Shown: positions 26,469 to 39,500 of the stretch, one piece after another | Position numbering within the stretch: the first letter of the stretch is position 1 | How the letters are laid out: each line of letters starts with the position of its first letter | DNA from: Vitellaria paradoxa | Taxonomy: Eukaryota; Streptophyta; Magnoliopsida; Ericales; Sapotaceae | Direction of reading: 5' to 3' | Assembly: GCA_019916065.1 (NCBI GenBank) | Contig: CM034238.1 | Span: 26,895,246-26,959,245, forward strand | DNA: 64,000 nt | The notes under the pieces: model-generated | Databases searched by the model: none | Told to the model about the DNA's origin: nothing | The model's input: the letters and a program-made list of their open reading frames with translations, nothing else | Made by a program: the position numbers and the translations under genes

Positions 26469-29400
26469 AACAACAACAACAACAACACAACACAACACAA
26501 ATAGGAGGCCAACAATGGACTTAAAAGAAAGCCTCTGCTCTCCCATTCAAATGGGTGGAGTGCAAGAAAAATTTTTGGGAGCAAATTTATCATTTACCTA
26601 AAAATAGCAAAAATTATGATATTGGTAGAATAAAAAAGTACAGAATGATGAAAGGAAAGGAACTCAAGAATTTGAAATGAAAATTCAGTAAGTAGTTGCA
26701 AACATAATACCAGGTACCGTATCCCTTCTCGAAACAACTTGATACCCTTTTTGACATGATATCAATGGCAAGAAGATGGGTCACAGGCTTCAAATCATCC
26801 ACAGCTGGAAGAAATTGATCAAGGAACCACATGTCAAAGTTTAACGAGTCAACAAAGTTGCATATGTGAGGCTTATGGCTTAATAGCTTGACTACAGCTT
26901 ACTTTCAGGAGAGTGCAAGTAACTGACATCATTTAGCATAGAGTCCTTTTCAGAATTACAGTAGACAAAGAAATAAACTTTGGTTTTGCCTTGCCATCAG
27001 CAATAATCTACAGATTGAAGCAATAAGCTTGTTATAACAAGGGCATACATATATACCAATAACAATAAATAACTAAAACAAATTGAGTTCTAAGAAATCT
27101 CACTAAATGCATTACCTGTGGGTTATAACGTGGAACCCCGCTTTCCGACAGGAATTTGTCCAGAACATCAGTATGAGAATTTATCTGGCCATAGTAAACT
27201 TGTTCCTGAATCCTGGGAAGTTCATCATTCATGGCGTTTATAATAGCTTCCTGATTACAGTAAATCCAAAAAAATTCTGTTGTCATTGATGAATATATGT
27301 ATTCAAATTGGTAGAGTCAAAGGACAATGCAGTTTTAAAAAAAGGTGATAATTGCTTTCATGAATCACACCCCTTGTAATAAATGTGAAAATCACTAATA
27401 CTGCTGAATTTCGAAAAGCTATCTTTACAACACTAATTTTTATAAGCAAAAGAAATTTGTATTAAAAAGGCATCAATAGGATGCCACCCAAGTAAAAAAA
27501 GATATTCCACCTACATCCCAGTGGCTATCAATGTGTTCAACAAATTACAAAAAACTATGAAATTCTGGATCTCTATCTCTAGAAAGCCAACTCTATAAAA
27601 GACACCAAAAAAAAAAAAAAAAATGCTTTTCACTTACACAAAATTCACTATATCTTGAAAATTTCTCCTATTTCTCTTCCTCCACGCCACCCAAGATAGA
27701 GAAAGGGGATTAGTCTCCAAGCTTTTCTTCTCCTCTTGTTCATCTTTGTTCCCCACCACGTCCAAAAGGCAAGTACTGCATATTTGGGAAAAGCCCAATG
27801 CAGCCCGAAACACCTTAAGAATCAATTCCCAAATCTCTCTCATCCATTCATATTGCACAAACAAACGGTTGATCGAATCCGCCTCCATTTTGCATAAGCA
27901 ACATTTGTTAACCAGGGTCACTCCTTTTTACTTAAGACAATAAATGAAAAGGTTAGGAAATCCACTTGGTTCTTAATAACTTCAAAAAATTACCTTTACA
28001 CGCCCATACTTAACAATCTCAGTCCTTGCACCCTACTCACTTATCTTGACCCTAAATGAGCATTTTTGCCTCTTCACTTAAAAACCTAACACCGTTCAAA
28101 CTTCACACAATAGTCTCCGAGTACAAGGAATGTTAGTATTTTCACCTTGAGTACAGAGTAAAGGGGTATAAAAGTAATTATCCAAAAAAAATTTGTGACC
28201 AAGAACTAATAGTGAGAAAAAAGTAGCCAATCTTTTGTAATACTACTGTGGAGAAAAACATTCTTGCTTCTCAAACTACGTTATTCTTGTCATAATTGAC
28301 TAGGGAGATGAAAAAAAAAAAAAAAAAAAACAAGGATCCAACATAAGAATCATTGCTATGGTGGAAGGATATACAACATGCTCAAGAAATATAAATGAAA
28401 GATTCAAAAGTCAATAAATAACTAAAGGAATTTTACCATTGCAAAAAATGTAAGCTATGAAACTGAATATCTTATATTATATAGGAAGAAGATGCAACCA
28501 GAAAAAAAGAAAGTACCTCATTAGCATCAAAGACAAGCCCAGTCATCAAGAGGCAGCATTGGCGCTTCACTAAACCAGTTAAAAACAAACATGGACTCTC
28601 TTGAGATTGTTCACTGAAAGTTTGCTCCTTTTCCAGTTTAGTAAGGTATCTTGAGAAGGAGATTTAGCCTTTGGCCTGCAGAAATATTTTCATATATATG
28701 AAAATATTACAAGGAACAATAAAAATGAAAGTGAAGACATCTACATTGACCTCATCAAACATCATCAGAACAATCAGAACAATAAACACGCACACAGAAA
28801 GACTTACAACAATGTCTCCACAAACGCCCCTTCCACAATGGTGCATTTCAGCAGCATCGTCAGCAGGATCTGCCGATTCCATCCGCAATCTATTTATCTG
28901 CCACATACATGCAAAATGATACACAAATTAGAGTAGTTGTGAGATAAACTAGGGATGCTACCTTGAGATGCATTACATGCTATAGGAAAGACATTATGGG
29001 GCCTCACAAATTGCCAATTAAGTGAAATCAACATATTCTAACATGTGCACTGCGTCACACACACAGACCCATTAATCAATCTTCTCCTTTAAAAAGATAG
29101 GCTAAAATTTCTCTATAAATTTTCCAGATGTGAAGACAGTAATAACAGGAAATTAATCAAAAAGAAATTATAAGTAGTAAAACCCTTGAGCCAAAGCTTT
29201 ATTAAGTTGCCTCAGTTTACAAGTATAGGAACCTGTTAGCCGTTAGCCGCTCAACTAAACTAGAAGCCAGAGATATGGTTGAAATGATATCATTTAGGTT
29301 ACTTTTTTGGGGAAAATATTAGCTGGTGATTAAGTAATTTTCCTTTAGTCAAACATTCAAGAACACTTTTTGACTTGGAGACTGAAAACAGATGAGCGAA

Positions 29401-30529
29401 CACCATGCCCCTAAATACAAAGAAAAGTCTGCCAACCTCCAAAACAATTAGTAGTTTGGATAACATATCAATTTAATGAGAAGAGGACAGGTTCTAGTGA
29501 AAAAATGTTGCTTATGCAAAAAACAGGGGAATCTACTAACCATATGTTCATTCATTGCAGTTGGAGAAGGAATGAGTGGGAGTTGATACTATCCCTCCTT
29601 GGCTTCTAGTGGGTTAAATTGAAATTTATTTAAATGTATAAAAAACTAATAATACATTAATTAAAATTTTATTATTTTTGTAAACTATGCTGTATGTTTT
29701 GTGTTTTACTGTGGCTCGATTAAAACGTTGAAATTATTATTTCCACTAGCATTTGTTTCTGTCTTCCATGTAATTGAACTTTTTGAATGTGTCTTGGAAA
29801 CAATATTTTGATCCTTGGACAGAACCCAACTTATTTTCCTGTCCAATACATGGTTTGTTTAGGACATTTGTAACGAGCTTCTTGCATGTTTTGTTCTTCT
29901 TATACAATTAGCATGATTTAATCCAACTTCTTTCCACATCCACACATAGTACTTAAGGTCATTTTGTAACAAGCTTCTTTTTATGTTTTCTTATTTATAA
30001 AAATTAGTATTGAGTACTTACCAAAAGATAGAAAAAACACGAAGCAGCAAAACAACTGATAGCGTACACAAAGAAAATCAAAATTGATCCTTTCAATCCA
30101 CAGAGATTCCAAACCTCATACATTGCTCAAAAACTGACATGCCATCTGATTCCATGATGTTCCTTAATGTAAATAAAAAGACGTATAATCTGCAAAACAG
30201 ATTCATCATCAATTGATATTAGCATCACAAACATTTATGAAGAAGAGAACAAAAGCGACAGCTGAAGCACCACTTACAATAAATTTGATTTGAGAGAGAG
30301 GATGGTGATGAGTTACAACAGAACTTTAAGATAAATAGTAAAGGATTATCAAACAATAAAGTCAATATCTGTAAAAGGATTTTCTGTGCAGATGGGACTT
30401 TTATGTACTTGGGTGGCATCCCTTGATGCTACTTTAATACAATCTTCTCTTTTTTTTTTTTTTTTTTTTTTATATAGGAGTAAATTGTGCTGAAAGTTCT
30501 TTTAAGACAATTTTCATTTATTTATTAGA

Positions 30530-30569
<40 letters not shown>

Positions 30570-33500
30570 AAGATTTGCACAAACTTCGATATTTACACAC
30601 ATAAATTGGCATGTAATGTCTGTCAATTCTGCCTCACAGGTTTCCAGAAGAGGGAAGAAGAAGCCCTATAATGAAATCCTCGATGACAGAACAAGAAAGT
30701 TTACCGACCTAAAAACTTTAAAAGAACGTAATTAAGAGGGAAGAAGAAGAAGAAGCCCTTTAATGAAATCCTCGATGACAGAACAAGAAAGTTTATCAAC
30801 CTAAAAACTTTAAAAGAACGTTATTATTATTCTTACTCCTACAAGGTGCAGTCCAAAACTATCAAGAATAAAACATTATATACTTTCCCTACCATGGCAA
30901 AAGTCCATCAATTATTTTCCAGACTAAAGGCATCAGTTACAGGGTTCCCTGTTATCTAAAGGTAATATTGCCTATAAACCCATTTATCATACATGTTTTC
31001 TGATAAATAATAATTATTGAAAAAGGCAAAGGATACCACTCCATACAAAAAGCCTAAAAAGAGGAAGAATTATAAATCCAAAAACTTAACAAAATCCAAA
31101 AAGCTATTTAAATTTGGATCTTTTTCCCTGATTACCATTTATAAAGTAGAAAAAATACTTTTCATCCTATATTTAACCTACCAAACATGATAAACAGAAA
31201 ACAGAACATGACAGAGTGAAGCATTACCAAACTGGATATATCTTCCCCAGTGTGGCTTCCGTTATCCACAGGAGCAGAAGGAATTTCACCGCCATTCATT
31301 TCAATCATGTTGATAAACTTGGTAGAGAACAATATCACCCCAAATCTCATGGGAAGATTATTTTCATACAAAGAAATAATCATGTCTACAGACTTCAAGT
31401 ACAAAGAAAAAGGAAATTACATGAGCAATTCCTGCAAATAATAAAATGCAGATACTATGAATCTAGATCATTTAGCACAACATAGAGACTTGCCTCAAGC
31501 CCACAAGTGGAACCAGGATCCAAAACAAATACCGCATGGAACAGGTTCTTACGAATGTAACGTAGCTGTCCGGGGAAGACAGGCATCAAAATCTGCAGCA
31601 GCAAAATATTAAAAAAAAAAAAAAAAAAAGGGAAACCATTTAATGAAACTCCAATGCATAAACAAAGGTATCTAAATTTCCTAAATTAGTCATAAATCTG
31701 TACACATTTGAACAAAATGTACCGCGTACCTCATTAATATTGCTCCGCCATCGCTTGTACATGGCATCTACCTCCAAGTTATTAAGGTAATGAACATGGG
31801 TTGAACGAAAATCAACACGGAACGTATTGGTGTCAGGTGGCGGCAAAGTTGATAGGAGTTTCCGCACAATGCTAGTAGGGATCTGTCAAGAACAAAGGTT
31901 GAATCAAATAGCTTCACTTCCTTATGGTTTAGCACTGAGTCTATTTGTACAATTTTAGAAAATAAAACCACATCTCCTATTTTAGAAACGAATCAATCTA
32001 CGACTTATTCTGCCCCTTATTTCTATATTTACAATATCATATCTCTACTCTCCCTCAAGCTGGGGCATATGTATTATACGTTGTAAGCTTATTACAAATA
32101 TATCTAACTCGAAGTTCTACAGGTTGATCTCCTAACTTAACATAGCCAGTCTTGATCATATTCTGGGTAATTGCCTTTTTACCCCCTATATTTAAGGTGA
32201 AAATCACTTACACCCCCCTAATCTTTAAAGCCTACCTTTACATCCCTTGTACTTTGGATTATAGTGAAAACATTAAAAAAATCCGTCAAAAATAACAATT
32301 TTGACTCTTAGTTTAAAAATTGCATTTATATCCCCTGTACTATATATCACCTACACTTAAACCCTAAACCAAACCAAACCAAACCAAACCTTTTCCCACT
32401 AGGTGGGGTCGGCTATATGGATTTGTCGACGCCAATTAGATTTGTTTAGGGCTATATCCTCCGATAGATCTAAATAAAAGGGGTAAAAAGATAAAAGGTA
32501 GAGCTAAGATTATATTGACTAAAATTGTGAAAATATACCTAATTTCAAATAATCTCACGGAAAATATAACCCAGCAACAAATGGAGGAAGAGGATTTATA
32601 TACCTGATCCAACTTGTGGAGCTAAAATATACCTACACTTATACCCTAATTCTATTTAATTTTTAATGGGTATTTTTTTTTTCACTTAAAAATTTAACAC
32701 CGTTTACAACTTAACTTTAGCACAAAGTACAAGAGATACAAACATAAGTTTTTAAAATTCAAGGGGTGCATGTAAGTGATTTTCACCTTAAGTACAGGGG
32801 TAAAAAGGACAATTATTTCATAATATTCCATAGTATCTTCTATCGAACAAAGTGACAATTTACTTCAATGTGCTTGGTTCTTTCGTAAAATACCAGGTTA
32901 GAAGCAATGTGAAATACAGCCTGATTATCACACAACAGTTCCATAGGTTGTGAATAATGAAACCCCAATTCTTCCAACATATAATGTATCCAAATTAATT
33001 CACATGAGGTGTGGGCCATAGCTATAAATTCTAATTCTATGCTAGACCTAAGAACTACATTTTGCCACTTACATTTCCATGATATTAGATTTCTTCCAAT
33101 AAAGACGCAATATCCAGTAACAGAACCCCTATCTCATGGTGATCCTCCTAAATCTGCATTACTATAACCCTTAATAAAAGTATGACCATGATTCTAATAC
33201 AACAAACCTTTCCCAAATGCTCCCTTTGGATGCCTCAAAACTCTGATAAATGCATTCCAATGATTAGAACAGCGTGATTCCAGGAATTAACTTATCCCAC
33301 TCATACAGAATGAAATATCTGGCCTCATCACTATCAAATAATTTAGTTTCCCCACTAGTATTTGGTATTGACTAAGATTGTCTAATAAATCACCATTATC
33401 TCCAACAAGTTTTGTATTAGGATCCATCGAAGTATCCACTGATTTAGAGCCCAACATACCTATCTCAATGAACAAATCTAGAACATACTTTCTTCTGTAA

Positions 33501-36500
33501 TAAAGCAATACCCTTTCTGTGATCTCGCCACTTCGATGCCAAAAAGATATTTCAATGGCCCCACATCTTTAGTACTAAATTTGCTTTGAAAGAATTATTT
33601 CAAATCAACAATACCTTGTGGATTGTCTCCAGTGATAATTATGTCATCTACATATACATGGAGCTAGACCTCCTATGAGTAGAGTCACGGTAAAAAACAA
33701 AGTGATCAGTTCCACACTGAGTTAGACTGAACTCTGTCAACACAATGCCGAATCTATCAAACCATGCTCAGGGAGATTGTTTCAAACTACATAAGGATTT
33801 CTTGAGCTTACAAACTAGTCCAGACTCCCCCTGAGCAACAAACCCAAAAGGTTGTTCTACATAAAATTCTTCTTCGAAATCTTCGTGTAAGAAAACATTC
33901 GAGAGATAGAAGTGGTCTAAGCAACAAGAGAAGAAGTAACAGAAATATCCAAGTCATATACCTATGTATATCCTTTAGCAACCAGTCAAGCTTTCAATCT
34001 ATCAAGAGAGCCATCAAAATGTGCATAAACCCAGCAGCAACCAACAATGGACTTTTCACAAAGAAGATGGACGAAGTCATAAGTATCATTAGCTTGAAGG
34101 GCACACATCTCATACTCCATGACAAAGTGTCATCCAGAGTGAGAAAACGTTTCCAGCAATGTTAAGGATACCATAAGAGGAAATAAAGGTATGATAAGAT
34201 GGAGATAAGGCTTGATAGGAAATAAATTGAGAGATAGGATATAAGGTAGGGGTGCGTTTACCTTTCCAAATAGCAATGGGCAAATTAGAGTCACTGACAA
34301 GATCGAAAAACTCAGGGGAAAGCGGCGGAGCAACTAAAGCAATAGGAGGCTCAACTAACATGCGTTTGGTGAAAACATGCAAGTTAGAATGATTGAGGCG
34401 ACCAATAGGGAAAGAAGGGTTTGGAATGCAAATGGGAGTGGAGGAAGGAAGGGCAGGCAAAAGAAGACTCTCATCTAATGAAAGTAGGGACCGAGACTCA
34501 TAGAAGAAAGAAGTAAACTCAGAGAAGGTGATATCGGCACACACAAGTATCTATGAAGGGATAGACTGAAATACCGATGTCCCTTTAACAAATGTGAACA
34601 CAAGACATTTTTATGGGCTCAAAGAGCAAGTTTATCAACCCTATTGTGAAGCTGGTGAACAAATGCTACACATCCAAATATTCGTGGTGGAAGAGGAAAC
34701 AAGGATTGTGTGGGAAGCAAAAAAGAATGGGGAGATTAACCATGTAGGAGAGATTAAGACATTTGGTTGATCAAATGGAAAGCAATGAGAATAACAACAG
34801 TCCAGAAGACCAGTGAGACATTCATTTGAAAGAGATAGTATCATGCTATCTCAATAAGAGACCTGTTCTTTCTCTCAACTACTCCGTATTGTTGTTAAGT
34901 GTGAGAGTCAGAGGACTAATGAAGCATACCAAGGGAGATCATAAAATCAGGGAATGGTTTTGAGATATACTCCCTTGCATTATCACTGAATTTTAATGGG
35001 CTTACCAAATTGAGTTTGTATTTTAGTATTATGAAGAAATTAGACGTAAAGAAATCTTTTTCTCATTGCAATACTTTTCTCTGTACATTTTATCAAATAT
35101 ATACAAGTAAGAATTTGCCAAAAATTGGATACCTATAAATTAAGTCCTCACAAATCAGGAATTCCGATATAACTACCAAAAATACATATTTACAGCTATT
35201 TTTCTCACACACTCCCTCAAGTTGGTGAATGGATGTTGTCCAATCGAAGCTTGCCAATTATAGGATGAAATAATGTGCCTGTTAGTCCCTTGGTTAACAC
35301 ATTTACAAGTTGACCTTCAGTAGAAACAAAGGGAGAACAAATTAAACCAGTATCCAATTTTTCTTTTATGAAATGTTTGTCAACCTCAACGTGTTTGGTG
35401 TGATCGTGTTTGGACGGGATTATTTACCATGTTGATGGCTAACTTGTTGTCGCAATAAAGTTTCATTGGTATCTCCCACTTGATCTTCAAGTCTTCTAGG
35501 ATAATCTTAAGCTAAAGTAACTCACAAATTCCTAGTGCCATTGCCCTAAATTTTGCTTCTACACTAGATTCCACAACGTTCTGCTTTTTACTTCTCGAAA
35601 TCACAAGATTACTACCAAAAAAATACAATAAGCTGATCTTGATCTTGGGTCAACTGGAGACCCCTACATAGTATAGTCAGCATCTATGTAATCTTCAAGA
35701 GTCCGTTTTTCTCCTTTTTTAAATAGAATTCTTTTCCATGGTGATCCCTTCAGATACTGTAAGATCTTTGATGCAGAAGCCCCAAAAAAAAATGAAATAA
35801 TTATTATTAGGATTTTATTTTATTAATATTAGATATTTTATTAGGATTTTACTTTTTTATTAAAGATTTATTTTATTTTAGGGAAGACTTTATTTAGATT
35901 TATTTTTAAGTAAGATTTGTTAAAATATTTGATTTTGCTTTATTTTTAGTAATCTTGAAAATGTATTAGCCTATTTAAAGGTTTAAGATGATTAGGTTAA
36001 ACACATTAATAAATATGAAAAATTGAGTTATTGAAACCTCCGTGACTTGCTCTCCCTCCATCTCTTCTTTGTTCCTCCCTCTCTCCTAAACTTTTTCTCT
36101 TTCTATTTCTCTCTCTTTACTTATTCTCTATCATCCTACATCAACTTTGGTATCAGAACAAAACTTCAATCACCAAACCTTCCTCAAATCAGAATTTTTT
36201 TCACCGGCAAGAGCCCCAAACCCTAGCCGTCATCATAGTCCAAAACCCTAGCCGCCATCGTAGTCAAAAAACCCTAACCCTTCGCATAACGTCGGCAACA
36301 ATTTAGCAAATCCACTTTTGTGAATCTCCAGTGACACCTAACTCTGACAACGATAAAGTTGTTGGAACTTTCTAGCCGTTAAGTTTCCTTGTTTTCAAGG
36401 TTTAGTTTTAGTCTTGCAAATAATCTCTCCGATACTTGAGGGACAAGATTTCATTTCTGTTTCTGACTTAGTCATGTTCCACGATCCTAGGTCCTGTAAA

Positions 36501-39500
36501 ATCGTGGGTTATTATCTCCTTCTCATTTTCATTGTAAGGCTATTTAACAGCCATAAGAGTTATTTAATTGAATAAGAGAATTCTCCCAGTTTTCTAGTGC
36601 AATTAGGTTTTGTGTTCACAAAAGCTTTCTGCTATTCTCTTGGTTCTAACATTTGGTATCAGAGCCCCACCACGGGACCTGCTCAAAGCTTGCAACACAA
36701 TCACCAACGTGAAGGAACAAAGATATGGCATCTGAAAATAGTTTCGTGCAACCTGTCATTTCAAGGTTTGATGGACACTATGATCACTGGAGCATGCTGA
36801 TGGAAAACTTTCTACGTTCCAAAGAGTATTGGAACTTGGTGGAGACAGGAATCACTGCAGCAGCAGAAGGAGATGATCTAAGTGACGCACAGAAGAAAGT
36901 GATTGAAGATCAGAAGTTGAAGGACCTAAAGTGCAAGAACTACTTGTTCCAAGCCATCGATCGATCGATCTTGGAGACAATATTGAAGGAGGACACAGCG
37001 AAGGACATCTGGGATTCCTTGAAGCAGAATATCAAGGAACAGCACGTGTAAAACGTGCCCAATTGCAGGCTCTTCGAAAAGAGTTTGAAGTGCTGCACAT
37101 GAAGGCTAGAGAATCGGTCAACGACTATTTTGGAAGGACTCTCGTCATTGCCAATAAAATGAGGATTCATGGGGAGCACATGACGGATGTGCTGATCATT
37201 GAGAAGATCTTGAGGTCTATGCGTCCAAAATATGACTACGTTGTATGTTCTATTGAGGAATCCAATGACTTGACTACTTTGTCCATCGATGAGCTTCAAA
37301 GTAGTCTATTGGTTCATGAACAAAGAATTAGTCGCCATGTTGAAGTGGAGGAACAAGCACTGCAAGTCACTTCTGGAGCACAGCAAGGAGGACGAGGCGG
37401 AGGTCGGAGTTCCCATCGAGGAAGAGGAAGAGGAAGAGGAGGGGGCAGATTTGGGTTTGACAAATCAACCCTAGAATGTTATAATTGTCATGAGCTAGGA
37501 CATTTTCAATGGGAGTGCCCAAAGAAAGTAGGGGATCAAAAGGCAAACTACGCGAGACAAAAGAATAGATATTGTTGATGGCGTATGTTGATTTCAAGGA
37601 AGCTGAAACAGAGCACATGTGGTTCCTTGATTCTGGGTGTAGCAACCATATGTGTGGCAAGAGGGATATATTTATTCACTTTGATAGCAGTTTAGAGAAT
37701 CAGTAAAGATGGGAAATGACTCAAGTCTTACTGTACAAGGCAAAGGCAGGGTTCGAATGGAGGTGAATGGATTTATTCATGTGATCAGATGTTTTCTTTG
37801 TACCCGAACTGAAGAACAATCTGCTAAGCATCGGACAGCTGCAAGAAAAGGGACTCGCTGTGCTCATTCAACAAGGAAAATGTAAGATCTTTCATCCTGA
37901 GAAAGGCCTAATCATTGAAACTGAGATGACTTATAATAGAATGTTTGTTGTGCTCGCTCACTGCCCACCACCAAGAGAGCAAAAATGTTTCTCCTCTCTT
38001 ACTACAGACCAGGCCACTCTTTGGCATTGCCGATATGGACACCTCAGCTGGAATGGACTCAAGGTACTCCAGCAAAAGAAAATGGTGGAAGGGCTACCAC
38101 AGTTCAAAGCTATTCAACGAGTATGTGAAGGCTGTCTGGTAGGAAGACAACACCATGATCAATTCCCAAAAGAAAGCGTATGGAGGGCTTCAAAAATTCT
38201 TCAGCTGGTGCACACTGATATATGTGGCCCAATCAATCCAATTTCAAACAGCAGCAAAAGGTATTTAATCACCATTATTGATGATTTCAGTAGAAAAACG
38301 TGGGTTTATTTCTTGATAGAAAAGTCAGAAGCCTTTGCTACTTTCAAAGCCTACAAAGCTAGAGTTGATAAGGAAACATGAGCATTCATTCGAAGCCTGA
38401 GAACAGATCGAGGGGGTGAATTCACATCACAAGAGTTCACCAGCTTCTGTAATGAGAATGGGATACACAGACAATTGACTGCTGCATACACTCCCCAACA
38501 AAACGGTGTCGCTGAGAGGAAAAATCGAACCATTATGAATATGGTGCGAAGTATGTTGTCAGAGAAGCGAATTCCTAAAACTTTTTGGCCTGAATCTGTA
38601 AATTGGACAGTGCATGTGCTGAATAGAAGTCCAACTCTCGCCGTGAAGAGCAAGACACCTGAAGAAGCTTGGAATGGACTCAAACCATCAGTGGAGCATT
38701 TCAGAGTCTTTGGCTGTATAGCGCATGTTCACGTACCTGACAACAAGAGAGTGAAACTTGATGCCAAAAGTATCAAATGTGTCTTGCTAGGGGTAAGTGA
38801 AGAATCTAAAGCTTACAGGCTGTTTGATCCTATTTCAAATAAGATAATTATTAGATGTGGTCTTTGAAGAAGACCAAGAGTGGAGTTGGGATGATAGTCA
38901 CAAGCAAGCCATAGTGGCTGATTTAGAATGGGAAGTCGAAGAAGAGACAAGTACAGAAGAAGAAAGCAATGGAGATGAGTCTGAAGCAGTTGAAGAACTG
39001 GAGGAAAATGGGTCCGATAAAAGCAACCTTTTTGAAGGAGACACCTCAAATGTCGAAGACTCACTTCCAGAGGGACGAACACGAAGGCCCCCAGCATGGA
39101 TGAGAGACTATGAGACTGGTCAAGGTCTCTCCGATGAAGAAGGTATGAATTTAGCTCATCTAGCTTTGTTAACCAATAGTGATCCAACAACATTTGAAGA
39201 GGCTGTGAAAAGTGAAAAATGGAGACATGCCATGAGTCAAGAAATTGAAGCAATTGGGAGGAATAAGACATGGGAATTAACAAATCTGCCATCGGGAGGA
39301 AAGACTGTTGGAGTGAAATGGATTTTTAAGACAAAACTCAATGAGCAAGGGGAAGTAGACAAGCATAAGGCGCGACTAGTTGCTAAGGGATACAGCCAAC
39401 AATATGGAGTGGATTATGCAGAAGTATTTGCACCAGTGGCTCGCTTGGATACAATTCGAATGGTGCTTTCCATTGCTGCACAAAAAAGTTGGTTGATTTA

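Noticed and set aside
26325..26593. Two minus-strand frames rich in Phe and Leu/Val
   Set aside because: They are translations of the long A-run and CAA repeats, not genes.
26711..30189. Programmed ribosomal frameshifting in UGGT
   Set aside because: Five closely spaced shifts without slippery-site logic, and UGGT is not known to use recoding.
36360..36651. Copia 5' LTR starting at TGTTGG (36,360)
   Set aside because: The similarity to the 3' LTR extends nine bases further left, and only that border gives a 5-bp target duplication (GACAA/GGCAA).
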